DNA from: Cerrena zonata
Lineage: Eukaryota; Basidiomycota; Agaricomycetes; Polyporales; Cerrenaceae
Assembly (NCBI GenBank): GCA_038087015.1
Contig: JASBNA010000003.1
Location: forward strand, 1-64,000
DNA length: 64,000 nucleotides
Direction of reading: 5' to 3'
Shown: positions 48,901 through 60,567 of the stretch, one piece after another
Layout of the letters: every line of letters starts with the position of its first letter
Numbering within the stretch: the first letter of the stretch is position 1
Translations under genes and position numbers: made by a program
Notes under the pieces: model-generated
What the model saw: only the letters and a program-made list of their open reading frames with translations
Database searches by the model: none
Told to the model about the DNA's origin: nothing

Positions 48901-49418
48901 CCATTTGCGTCGTACGCAGCCTCTGGTTCGTGAGTTAGACAGTGACAACGACCTTCCCATTGATAGCTTGATAATCCGTCGAGAGTCGATTGGACTCTTT
49001 CGCAGTGAGATTTACAGCACCATCATCGTGCCCATCTTCATATATGCTGAAACGAGGAAATGAGAAAGATGATACAAGCACGAAACCCAGTTATGGTAGC
49101 AAAATATAGGAGAAAGAAACACAGAGTAACGTCGTAACTTAGAAGTATGACGGTGTACATAGTCCAGAGTCAAACGTGGATGGTAGTGCATCCAGACGGT
49201 TTCAGAGAGGCGATGAGTCGTTAGATGGTGGTGATCGAGAAGAAAAATAGGGTTCGAGCCCTAGTCCGTAGAGAACGAGAGCGATGATGGAAATTTCTAT
49301 TAAGAATAATAGTGTCCGAATAGATAGAGCACGATAAGAGAATGTGGTCCGGGTCCGTGAATGTTGGTGCCGAGTTGAATGTATGCGCTGGGAATCGAGA
49401 TCTTGTGGGGAGACATAC
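48901..49418. other. Intergenic, possible 3' part of the small gene that follows
   Basis: 49221-49300 (minus) could hold a last exon of the small gene at 49419-49616, reached through a TTAATAG acceptor near 49303, but the frame is uncertain. Otherwise nothing. Confidence 0.35.
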
Positions 49419-49616
49419 CTGAATGATCTTCACGACAATGGCATCCTCCAACATCTGTTCCTGCTCCATCCTCAAGATCTTCGCATGTTGGACCTTGAAC
49501 ATTTCGCTTTCCTTGTTCCTTTTTGATTTGCTTGGAGAAAGGTTGAATGGTATCCCTGCGAGCAAGCGAAGAAGTGCATTCAGAGGGCGATAAGCAGCAG
49601 CAGGCTTACGCGTCAT
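49419..49616 (-). CDS. Small gene, first exon (MTRKPAAAY...), unknown family
   Basis: An ATG at 49616 opens 66 codons that end at a good GTATGT donor. The peptide is basic then helical (NALLRLLAGIPFNL, then MFKVQHAKILRMEQEQMLED). A second exon may begin near 49302 and add either about 10 residues or, in another frame, a hydrophobic ISIIALVLYGLGLEPYF tail; I cannot decide. Codon use and the clean donor favour a real gene, with low certainty about its end. Confidence 0.4.
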
Positions 49617-50242
49617 GATGACGACAGTAATAAGGTGCCTTGACCAGCAAGTCGAGTGTATAGAAAAGATAATGTGAGGGGAGGAGAAGGACTTTATAAA
49701 AGATAGGTTTGGGGAGGGATACTGGATGGTATCAATGAATGAGGGCGGATGTGATTGATAGAAGGAAGAGGTGAGGCCAGTGCAGATAGAAGGAAGAGGT
49801 GAGGCCAGTGCAGATAGTGTTATAGTCGTGATCCAGACTAGTGGCTGGCAGCGCTGTCTGAGCATCTGATCGTATGATTCTATCCCTCGCGGTGTGTAGG
49901 GCAGAGGATTTCCTGAGAAGTCATAGAATGAAAACAAGGCTCCCGTACTTTAAAGCTCTACGCCTATGGGAATAGATCGTCTGTAAGTGCATCGAGAGGT
50001 AGTGCAACGTGCGTCAAGCGCAGTTATAAGGTGCGAAGCAGGAGCCAGCCAATAGCAAGTCACTGTCAGCGTTGTAAGGTCCTCCAGGTTAGATGACGTT
50101 CGATGTCACGGTCAAGATGTCAAGAACATTGGCGTCGAATCGAGGCTTCGCTCATCCCTCGACCCGGACCGGGTTACCCGTGCTTCCCCAAGCAGTCAAT
50201 GTAGGCTGTTTTGCGAATTGTCCTCGTCTCCCCTCTATCACA
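49617..50242. other. Intergenic, upstream of DUF6535 copy 3
   Basis: Apart from the 28-bp tandem duplication listed separately, nothing is seen. Confidence 0.45.
49757..49812. repeat. 28-bp unit repeated twice in tandem
   Basis: 49757-49784 and 49785-49812 are identical (unit begins GATAGAAGGAAGAGGTGAGG), with five more bases of a third unit. It lies upstream of the small minus-strand gene. Confidence 0.85.
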
Positions 50243-52412
50243 ATGTCTTCAAAGTCTCCCTCTAGGAAACAGCGTCGGAAATCCAAAGCATCTAATCAGA
50301 GTCCCAATACCACATCAGAGGGAGTCGAGGAGGGTGAGGTCTCCACTGATGCTATATCTATTGACGGTGAGCACATTCAAACGGCCGCACAGTCTCCTCC
50401 AGATACCAAGGTATGCCACTCGCCCTGGTTCACATTGTATATACTCAATAAATGGTACATTTATATAGGACATGTCTTCAAAGTCTGAAGAAAAAGTACA
50501 TCGAGTCAAGATCGAGCATGACCGCACTGGCTGGAGCCGACTGTCAGATTTGATTCGTCAGTACGATCGTGATAGGGTGGAGGATGTCAAGGAGGATATC
50601 GATACACTTCTTGTGTTTGTGCGTACCTTCATTCTCGTCTGTTGTTCTTTGTACGAAAATTATCGTTTCCAAGGCCGGTCTGTTCTCCGCAGTGATTACT
50701 GCGTTCATTGTCGAATCATACAAGACCTTACAGCAACAGCCTGAAGATACAACGAACCAAATCCTGCTTCAACTATCGGCCCAGCTCGCCAGCCTTACAC
50801 TTTCCGGGAATTTCGTCAACTCGACTATCCCAATGTTCACATCTCCTTCCTTTGTTCCTACAAGATTCTCAGTGCTGGTCAATACCTTGTGGCTATTGAG
50901 CCTCGTTGTCGCCCTCATCACTGCGTCTCTTGGAATCCTCGTCAAGCAATGGCTTCACGAGTTGATGGCACGCGATACTCAGGATCCTTGTCAGCAAGTC
51001 AAGATTCGCTTCTTCCGCGAAGTTGGCGTACAGAGATGGCAGGTGTTTGAGATTGCTGCTGCTCTCCCGGTTCTCCTTCAGCTCGCGCTGCTCCTCTTCT
51101 TCATCGGTCTTAGTGCCTTCCTCCATAATCTGAACCTGGTCGTTGCATGGGTCGTGACGGGGGTCATGATCATTTGGCTCGTGTTCTATGTATTTATGAC
51201 GATTGCACCGGTGTTTTCATCTCAGTGCCCGTACAAGACTCCGATACTGAAAGGGCTCCTCCTCCAAGTCCGTGTTGGGAGTCTCAATTGGCTACAATCT
51301 CTTACTCGTTTCTTGTGGGACCATATCCCAATAACATGGCACACGATTAAACAACGATGCAAAGGTCTACACGATTTGCTGGATACCTGGTCAGCTGCTT
51401 CGGCGGCTCGTGAAGAGGTGGGAATATGCACGGATGATACATGGGATCTGCCTACTCTCGTCTGCTCGCGCGAAATCCTCCGAGGTGAGCAGCTCGAGGA
51501 GACGATTACAGACTGTTTTAGGAGCTGCGATGTAGGGTCGTTGTTATGCTGTTTGAAGCTCGTGGCGCAAGGTGATGGTCCGGATGTCCGAGGTGTACTC
51601 CCAGATGTCCCCCAGGGGATGACTCATGAGACATGCGATCTCTTTTTGTCTCGTGTTGGTGATTTGGGTCACGTACCCCGGAATCCGGTGTATCTTTCGC
51701 AGGTGTATCTTAGGATGACTTATGCGCTGGTGAATTCATACGATTCGGACCCTGTTTCGAATTTTCCGGTTTCGAGGGTGCCGCTGGCCATGCTTGTGAG
51801 GCTGATTAGTGAAAACCAGACGTCGGCGGTGTATTCGGTCCTTACCATTTATTCTGTAAGGTATCATACGTTGGAGAACCACCCGGATCATTTTGATGTT
51901 CTGTTTCCGATTGACGATGAGAGGCAGATGTATGATATTGGTAAGCTCTCACGTAGCGAGTTCATCTATGCGACTACTGATGTGACCTTACAGGGACGCA
52001 ATTTGTCTTAAATCTGGTCGTTGCAACTAGGGCTATCTGCCATGGCCTATGGAACCAATCACAGGTAGATCCCGACCTAGACATACAAAGTATCCTCCAT
52101 TGGATCACCAGACTCCGTACCGATTCCGATCCCTCCATCCCAACTAACCCAATCGCTCTAACCTCCACTTTCGCCACGGTATTATATTCACTCATCCCTC
52201 CTGGTGTACGAGTGGATCATCGGGATATGATTCTTGAGGTGATGGGCGAGCTTGGTGAGCTCGTCGCTGATGGTGGTGGTGGTGGTGGTGGGTTGGAGTG
52301 GGGGTTTGGTTGGAGGCAGAGTGTTGAGTTTGTGTGTGGGTGGTTTAGAGAGATGGGGCTTGTGGATGGTCGGCTTGTTCCGAGGTTGGAGGGGTTGATT
52401 AATACTTGGTGA
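50243..52412 (+). CDS. DUF6535 membrane protein (copy 3)
   Basis: Exons 50243-50410, 50469-50618, 50674-51940 and 51994-52412 give about 667 residues, the shortest complete copy because its disordered N-terminal exon has only 56 codons (MSSKSPSRKQRRKSKASNQS). The KIEHDRTGWSRLSDLIRQYD segment, four membrane helices and SSQCPYKTPILKG are conserved. One loop residue differs from the other copies (RDTQDPCQQ for RDTQDPRQQ). The C-terminal exon carries a seven-Gly run (ADGGGGGGGLEWGF) where other copies have TDGSSW, and 52255-52400 is unusually G-rich. Four-pass membrane protein of unknown function. Confidence 0.89.
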
Positions 52413-53850
52413 CATGCAAATTGTATACGGTGCCGCCATTCATGGAATATTTGCGGGGAAAATCTCTTTTCTTAGCTAGCTAGGATGTGCATTGGAGAAA
52501 TACTGATTATAATTCCAATGTTTGCGAAAAATCGGAGTGTAATTTTGGATTCACTGTACTTACTAAACGACATCTGCGTTTGTCAGATATCATGGTGATT
52601 TCGAGGGAGATCGTTCGTTCGGTTTGAGAATAACGATAGTCGGGTTTGGAGTTTGGAAATAGGAACTAGGCTGTAAGAAATACTATTTGTGGACAGTTAG
52701 TCTTTACGATATTCAATCAAGTCACGGTAATACCACGGTAATATTTCGAAGCCAACGGGATACAGAAGTGGAGCGCAAGGGAGTAGTAGTCATTTAGAGA
52801 CTCCGTACCACATAAGTGGCGGCTATGGGATACGACTATAGCTTACTACATTGAGGTTATGTTGAATGATTATTCGGCAAGCATTGTGAGTACAACACTC
52901 GGGTGATATTAGCAACTTGTTAAGAGTTAAGTCAGTGACAAGCTAGACAACGACAACAGAGAGGGTGCCATTGGATACGAGCAGTGCGGTCGTCAAACGT
53001 CGATTACTAGATGATATTCAAACTGGAAGATAGAATTGATGGTGAGTCATATAAACGTCGACATGAGATACTTATTGAAATGACCATATAGAGCGTAAGT
53101 GGGGTCAATTTGAGGAACATTAGCAAACGAAAAGGACTAAGCTTCTGGGGACTAAACGAGTAAAGATGTGGGAGGAACAAGTTTGAACTATCTTGTTGCA
53201 ATACTAATACTACGAGCAAAGAAGGAGAAATGAGTAAGACAGAGAATTGGAGGCGAAAAGGATGAGTGGGAAGGTATGTTTAATCCATGGTCGAGTTTTC
53301 TGCGGAGCGGGCATGAAGAATCTGTCTGACAAGTAGAGTGGCTGTTATAAAGTATCAGATGTTACAGTCACCTTATTTTGTATGATATAGGCCAGATTCT
53401 TCAAGAAACGGAAGTGCAAATCTGAAGTAGCATCAAGCCCAGAAAGACGATTAACGAAGGACACTTCGAGCGACGGCATGTAACAAAGTATGAAAAGACC
53501 ACTTAAGACCTTGAGTGAGTTCGGTACAACAACATCGTCCAGCACGAACTAGGTTTTAAGTAGCCAGAGTCATTGTTGTTATGTCGTGCACTAGGTCGTC
53601 GTCGTTACTGAGTACTACTGAGCCAATGTCATTCAAGGACATCCGAGTCGGAGAGTAAACTCGATGGCGGTTACGTAAGCATCGATCGAGGTGTAAGGAC
53701 AGATTTGGAATGTAAGTAGGAAATGACGGTCAAGTTAGGCTAGGTAGCCGGGAGTTCACACGAAACATCAACTTGAAGAAGGTCGATTAAGCGTACACGA
53801 ATCACTGATAATGCATTGTATATCTTCTTTCTTTCCTCCTCTGTGTCACA
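52413..53850. other. Intergenic, no supported gene
   Basis: Short frames only. No paralogous segment or repeat recognised. Confidence 0.45.
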
Positions 53851-56284
53851 ATGTCTTCTTCATCTAACAGGCGGCGTAGGAGATCCAGAGCTTCCAATCG
53901 CTCAAACGCTTCCGACTCGGACAGCAATCCAGTTCGAGTCTCTTCCTCGTCGGATTCAGCAACACCTGGAGACCAAGTCCATGATGTTGAGCTGGTAGTG
54001 GATGATCAAGGCGATTCACAATCCAACTCAGATCACCTTATCTCACCTCAACAGGTCGAAGACTTGTCACCTATATCACCACCTCTCCCTGATACTACTG
54101 CACGACCGCGTGATTGTGATGCAGAAGGCATAGAGGAGAATGCGGCCTCTGTTGAGGCTACACCCATCGAAGATCGGCCACAGCACCAGAGAGTCGCACA
54201 GCCCCCTCCGGATAATAAGGTGAGTTCATCGCCTTGCTTCACGCTATTGATGCTAAGGGACTTCCCGTGCTATGCGTTTCCTACAGAAGACACCTCCAAA
54301 CGCCGAGGACAAAGTACATCGAGTCAAGATTGAACCTGATCGTACTGGTTGGGCCCGACTCTCAGATCTCATTCGACAATACGATCGAGATCGGGTGGAG
54401 GATGTGAAGGAAGATATTGATACTATCCTCGTCTTTGTGAGTACTTCTGTTATGATTAGTCATTATTTGTACCGATCTATCCTCTCAAAGGCCGGTCTAT
54501 TCTCTGCTGTAATAACTGCCTTTATTATCGAGTCATATAGGACCTTACAACAACAACCTGAAGATACCACCAATCAGATTCTACTACGGCTTTCAACCCA
54601 GCTTGATAGCTTTTCGGTCTCCGGCAATTTTGTCAACTCGACAATTCCATCATTCACGCCCTCGCCATTTATTCCTGCGAGATTTGCTGTCCTAATTAAT
54701 ACTCTGTGGCTACTAAGTCTTGTTGTCGCCCTCATTACCGCATCTCTTGGAATACTCGTCAAGCAATGGCTTCACGAACTCATGGCACGCGACACCCAGG
54801 ATCCTCGTCAACAGGTCAAGTTGCGCTTCTTCCGCGAGATTGGTGTACAGAGATGGCAGGTCTTTGAGATCGCAGCCGCCCTTCCACTTCTCCTCCAGCT
54901 CGCGCTCCTCCTCTTTTTCATCGGCCTTAGTGCCTTCCTTCATGACTTGAACCCGGTCGTCACATGGGTGGTGACGGGAGTCATGATTGTTTGGCTTGCG
55001 TTTTTCTTGTTTACGACATTTTCTCCCGCATTCTCCTCTCAGTGCCCGTACAAGACTCCAATGCTGAAAGGTCTGCTAGGCCAAGTCCGAATCGGAAGCC
55101 ACACCTGGCTAGAATCATTCGCTCGGAGTGTTCATGAACAACTCCCTACAAGATGGCTGACAGTCAAAAAATGGGCGAAAGACTGGAAAGACTTGCTACA
55201 CAAGTCCTCTACTGATTGGGTACGTCTCGAAGAGACTAAAGTATGCGAGGATGATACCTTCGACCTGCCCACCCTAATCTGCTCCCGAGAGATTCTTCGG
55301 GGCGAGCAACTTGAGGAGACAGTCACAGCTTGTTTCAGTAGTTGCGACATTTGGGCATTGTATCGCTGCATGCGGCTCCTCGCGAATGGTCAAGGTTTAG
55401 ATATCCAAAGGGTACTTCCAGATGTCCCTCGCGGATATACCAATCAAGCATTCCAGCTCTACAGATCACGCATGTCCACTTTGGTATCTCCTTCGGACAG
55501 TATCCGCGAGCTTTCGACCTGGTACATCGTATCCGCATACGCATCGTCGAATTCAAGTGTCCCGTATGAGTACAAGCTGATCCCGTCGAGTTCACTAATG
55601 AGGTTTGTACAACTGTTGCAAGACAATCCCATGTCAGCGATATTTTCGATTCTTGCCATATACTCTATATGGCACCATACCATGGAGAACAACCCCGTAA
55701 ATCTTTCAACTTACACTCTAATCCCATCTGTACCCGGTGATACGCAACAATACATTATTGGTAAGCTCTCACACCATATATATATATATATATATATAAA
55801 CACTGATACCTAGCTCGAAGAAACGCAAATCGTCCAAAATCTGGTTATCGCAACCAGAGTTATCTGTTGCCGCTTATGGTGGCCATCACAGGCACACGAT
55901 GAAATATGGTGGATTTTTCATCACATTAATGATATAGGCACTGGCTGGGATGGCATGGGCCCTAGTGTTCGCATTCCGACCAGCCCGATTGCCCTCACTT
56001 ATACCTTTGTCCATGTGCTATCTCGGTTCACTTCTCCAGCTGTAAGACAAGAACATCGGGACATTATTGTCGAAGTAATGGGTGAACTTAACGATATTAT
56101 AGCTATTGCTGACGGCTCATCGTGGCCATCCTCTCGTAGATCATGTGTTGAACGAATACACGAAGCCCTTCTTGGCATGAGTCTCATAGATGAAAAGCTT
56201 ATGCCAAAGCTAGGAGATTTGATCCGTACTTGGAGTCCCAATTTTGATCCTAATAAACCATTCTGGGAACAGCGGCGGACCTGA
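53851..56284 (+). CDS. DUF6535 membrane protein (copy 4)
   Basis: Exons 53851-54219, 54287-54436, 54491-55760 and 55821-56284 give about 750 residues. The N-terminal MSSSSNRRRRRSRASNRSN tail is followed by KIEPDRTGWARLSDLIRQYD, the four membrane helices and SSQCPYKTPMLKG. The acceptor of the last intron is CTCGAAG at 55814-55820, chosen because it alone keeps the frame into the conserved ETQIVQNLVIATR segment; a nearer TACCTAG does not. That intron contains a TA microsatellite. The C-terminal domain keeps the REHRDIIVEVMGEL-like block (QEHRDIIVEVMGELNDI) seen in all copies. Confidence 0.88.
55775..55798. repeat. AT dinucleotide microsatellite in an intron
   Basis: About eleven AT/TA units directly after the donor of the last intron of DUF6535 copy 4. 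Length change would alter intron size only. Confidence 0.85.
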
Positions 56285-57454
56285 TACTGTAAGCATACAA
56301 CAATATATAAAATCAAAAATCATCAGCTATTCATGAACGATTTAGGAAAGGGACCGCTTCTTGGGCTTAGACATTGGGACGATCAGTACAGGGGTTTCGC
56401 GGCGTAGCAGCCCGTCGAAGTAATGATGCTTGATATGAAATAGATGCAAACGTTTTTGTAGAAGGCGACACTGTTGAGGATAGAAATACAGCGAAGAAGA
56501 TATTAGTCAAGGATAACTACCAGGAGTTCGAGCTTCAGGTATCAGTTCTTCATTCGATCAAGATGCTGATGGTGTAGACAAAGTGGTCGTCAGAGGCGAC
56601 GACACATTCACTGAGAGTGAATAAAATCGATACAGTGAGTCGACATCTGTCCTACGATGGTAAAGTCTCCTTCAGGGATTCTTGGCGTCGAATAGAAAAG
56701 TGAGAGAATCTAGAGATTATGTTATAGATTAACTTTACACTAGATGCCAGTAGATATCTAGAATCTTACTCGCCGGCTATGTATGGTATAAGTCCACGTT
56801 GAGTATCGGTAGGATTTACAGCTAACTCAATAACGATAGTCAGTGCGGTCGAGCAACAGAAGCTCCAAAATGTGGCGCTATCAAATGATTTGCTCCGCCG
56901 GCTGTGATACTGCTAGGCGTTAACAAAGATCAATCGCACGAACCATCGACCATCGACCATCGACCGTTCATCTTCTATTCTGAAATATCTTAAACACCTC
57001 TCGTAACACAAAACCCTGTCTATATCAGTCAAGACCAACAAACCATTGACTGCATGAAGGTCATGTCGGCGAGACAGTTAAGTATCCGTAAAATGATACT
57101 CGGATGTCAACAATGGGGACATTGGCCCCTCTCGCATCAAGAGACATCCCGGCTCGCTGGCGTTTGCTCCAACTGTGTTCACCGGCCGATTGACTATCGT
57201 TATTGAGTTAGCTGTAAATCGAGGATTATGGGAGAAAGCAAACACACACTATATAGTCACACATGTGGTGGCACTATGACGTCATGATGTGGCAAAATCA
57301 TAATTGGCCAACTACAGCGCTCAGTGAGTTCTTCATTCAGCAACTACGACGTACCAGATCATTTAGCCTTTAGTGCCACTTCATACTCGTTTCTGACACA
57401 AGCACCTACATTTACTTTTCTACCCTACCTCTATATTCTGAATCATTACTAACG
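56285..57454. other. Intergenic between DUF6535 copy 4 and F-box gene
   Basis: Apart from the MITE-like element at 56813-57220, no gene is seen. A TGACGTCA palindrome (bZIP/CREB-type site) at 57277-57284 lies about 170 bases before the F-box start codon. Confidence 0.4.
56813..57220. mobile_element. MITE-like element 3, perfect 30-bp inverted repeats
   Basis: 56813-56842 and 57191-57220 are perfect reverse complements. If TA is the duplicated target, the repeat proper begins CAGCTAACTCAATAACGATA. The element is about 0.4 kb and non-coding. It again fits the TA-flanked, CAG-starting pattern of element 1, but the repeat sequence differs. Confidence 0.7.
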
Positions 57455-59377
57455 ATGTCACGACTCGCTCAGCCTGCCACTAAACCAGCGAAGGACAATG
57501 ATCGGAGGCACGACGATCCTAGTATTGGTACGCTCATTCTGAATAAACTCGAAATAAATGCTAATATATTTCAACACATCGCATAGAGAGCTCGATTGAA
57601 AATCATTCTCATGGAATAACCCATGCAACCAACGGACTAGTGACAAGAAACCAAAGGGCTGGTGCACTGGAGAGAATAATGAACATGCCACTCGAACTCA
57701 TCCTCGAGGTATGTATATCTTGTATAGTCAGAAATCCCTTTCTGAAACAGCTCCTAGATTGCCTCTTGGCTACATCCTCGGGACCTTCTCCATCTCTCTC
57801 GCGTTTCGAAACGATTTCACGGAATATTCACATCGAAATCAACTCGTATGGTCTGGGTGCATGCAAGGAGTGGTGCTGGGATGCCTGACTGTCCCGATGG
57901 GTTGAGCGAGCTTCAGTATGCTGCTTTGGTATTTGACGAGCTCTGTCATGTAAGTGATGATTGTTACCTATCTTTATTGTTGTACGATTTGACGATTTCC
58001 TAGGCCTGTATGAGACCACATGCTAAGAGAGTCGATTACGCCTACAATTTCCGGCTCTGTTCGGCGTGCTATAAGGAAAAGTGAGTCCTGTTGATGCTAG
58101 ATGTCATACCACATTGACATTTTGTAGTATGGTGAAAGGCAAGAATTTATTATCGCCGTATTCGGAATTTTTAGATCCTATGGTCTTCAATCTCCTTCCT
58201 CGTGAATTTGAAGAGGCACGCAGTCAGTATCTTGTTTTATCTATTTTACTTTCAGGCCTGACACCTCTCAATCAGGTACGGCCCATGACCTCGCTGTGAA
58301 TTCGCCCTCAGACCGATATTACAAGCCTCAGTTTGATGCGATAGTCAAACGTCTTTTGGCACTCGAAAAAGGATCGGCTGCCTTTGAGTCGTTCATTGAA
58401 GAGACAAAACATGTTTTGGAAAGAACGATCAAAGTAAGTCAGTGCTGAATGACTTGTGGAAATGCTAAAGATGTCTGTTTTAGTTCGACCAATCAATGCA
58501 CGAGTGGCATACAAAAGAGAGGGCCAATGCTGTCGTGAAGCGTAAAGCTAGGTACGGTTCTCGTGTGACTTTCATCTCCGTATCTTTATCTTTATTTATC
58601 CAATTACCCCAGTATCGTTGAAAGAGCACTCTCCGCGGGATACGAGCAAGTAGATCTGCCTGGTGAAGAGGAAAAGTGGCCCTCAATTGTGTACGAGTCA
58701 CGGCCCTTAGATACGAAAGGTGCGTATCATTTCAGTGCGGTCTGTTTATTATATTCCAACAATTCATTCCGCTAGGCTGGAAAGAGGTTGTAACGTTCCT
58801 CGATTCTAGAAAGGCTAAGCTTGTTGAAGAAGCCTTCCGTGATCGGTTATCTGAATTACAACTTAAAGTGAGGCGACACTATGCATGGTATGACTCTAAC
58901 GATCGACGGCTGCAACATAACAACTCGGACGAAGATTCTTTGACGCACTGGTCGCCATCTCCTTATCTTGCAGTTCAACTTTCTCTGGTGGTTGAGTATC
59001 TAAGCGAAAACGATGCGAACAATGAGCTCACTCCGGACCGTATGCAACACGCAATGGACCTCATTCGGGAACATACTTCTTCTTTCAAAGATGTTATCGA
59101 TATGGTTCTTCTCTCTCAGCTTGTACCGATCTACTCTACTGCTCATGACGACAGCAACGACAATGATGATGGCGACGACGGCAAAGATGAAGACCACAAC
59201 AACAACAACGAAGATGATGATGAAGACGATGACGATGACGATAGCGATGACGAAGACGAAGACGAAGACGATGACGAAGACGACGATGAAGATGATAACA
59301 ATGAAGACAACAACGACAACGAAGACGACAAGGATGAAGGCGACAATGACAACGACAATGACAACGACAACGACAAT

Positions 59378-59430
<53 letters not shown>

Positions 59431-59846
59431 TGACACTCTAGATGCTCTAGACACTAGCTATCTTCTCCGGGCCTCTACGCTGTTTCGATACCCCCACAAG
59501 TTAAGAACTATGACACTATTGAGCTACGAGGAAGTTCGTTGGCGAGAGGTAGACTCTCAGTGCCAGTTCTACGTTTGTAGGTGTGGAGGCTCCTTGTACT
59601 CATTCAAGACCTTGATTGTACATGTCTTGAAAGAGAAGGCAAGGTTTGGATATATGGCGCAAGCTATGTAAGTGATTTTGCTTTTTACTCCGTCTTTGGA
59701 GATTTGCGCTCATGTTTTTTCATTGGTTTAGAAGACTAGGCCTTGAACCCTCTCGCGAGTTGCAAGATCAACACGATTTTGACTCTGGGAAATCGTTCGT
59801 TTATATGTACAACTACAACTTCGAGAGCTCCGAATCTGACTTGTAG
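57455..59846 (+). CDS. F-box protein with Cys-rich segment and Asp/Asn repeat tract
   Basis: Ten exons (57455-57527, 57587-57708, 57758-57949, 58004-58080, 58128-58226, 58256-58433, 58484-58551, 58613-58719, 58776-59667, 59732-59846) give about 640 residues. Residues about 55-110 form an F-box (MPLELILEIASWLHPRDLLH, then LSRVSKRF), expected to bind Skp1 in an SCF ubiquitin ligase. CPDGLSELQYAALVFDELCH follows, then a Cys pair region (HACMRPH, LCSACYKE) typical of agaricomycete F-box proteins. A helical middle comes next, then about 95 residues of Asp, Asn and Glu, and a C-terminal FYVCRCGG segment. The intron between exons 5 and 6 would be only 29 nt, so that junction is doubtful. The substrate is unknown. 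A broken relative lies at 1-1130. Confidence 0.83.
59143..59438 (+). repeat. GAC/GAT-AAC repeat tract coding Asp/Asn/Glu
   Basis: The 5' part is GATGAC/GAAGAC-rich; the 3' part (59344-59435) is an almost pure six-base GACAAC/GACAAT repeat of about 15 units, encoding alternating Asp-Asn. Frame is kept because the unit is six bases. The relic copy at 600-700 has no such tract, so it expanded on this copy or was lost there. Confidence 0.9.
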
Positions 59847-60567
59847 GTATGTATTTAGTATATTTTTATGACAAGAATCACAGCAACAGATGAGTCCGAA
59901 TTGAGCATCTATCTTCCAACGAATGTATTGCTCTACACGTATTGGTAACAATTTCGCCCTCTGTACACATCTATGTGAAGAACGTCTCTCACCCCTGCCC
60001 CTCCTCCCAAATCACAATCTATTGTCTTGAGTCACATCATTGGGGAGACCAGGAGGAGGTTTATGCCTGGTTTACGCCCGATTGAGTGTCAAGGGCATAC
60101 TCCGAAACCTCCCTCTGTCCCTTCACAATGGCTGACGACCCCTCGAGCAAGTGGATACATGCGCGAAGCCGCAAGACACAATGCCCTTCCGGAGATGAGA
60201 AGGGTTGCCCTAATTGACGTGCATGTAGACTCAAGGATCTACGGCGCATATGCCTGTATCAAGGAGGATGAAAATTCACCCGGTGCTGAGGGACACACTG
60301 AGCGTAGAGTCTCACCGCTACATAGTCTCCATTAGGACGACTTGAGAGGGGATTGTTGTTGGTGGTAGTTCCTTGAGAGCCGCATCAACCAGAATGGTTG
60401 ATACGAGGAAAGATGTCTACGGGATCCACTATGGAGGCAGAGGAATCAAGTGCTGAGCGATGACCTATCCTCGCAGCTATGCGAGTCGTAGAAGTGTTGA
60501 CATAGTTTTCTACTAAGAGACCCGAGAAGCGAACCAAAAAACTCGGTGACGGTGTACATGTCAGACT
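59847..60567. other. Intergenic, no supported gene
   Basis: A 102-codon frame at 60027-60335 has no introns, domain or paralogue and is not called. Confidence 0.4.

Noticed and set aside
49221..49937. 238-codon minus-strand frame
   Set aside because: Its N-terminal 100 codons look like promoter sequence (including the 28-bp tandem repeat), and a good GTATGT donor splits it; only the part from the ATG at 49616 is kept as a small gene.
55814..55820. TACCTAG at 55807-55813 as the last acceptor of DUF6535 copy 4
   Set aside because: It shifts the frame and loses the conserved C-terminal segment; the acceptor seven bases further on keeps it.
59143..59454. Minus-strand frame of almost pure serine/leucine
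   Set aside because: It is the reverse strand of the Asp/Asn/Glu repeat in the F-box gene exon.
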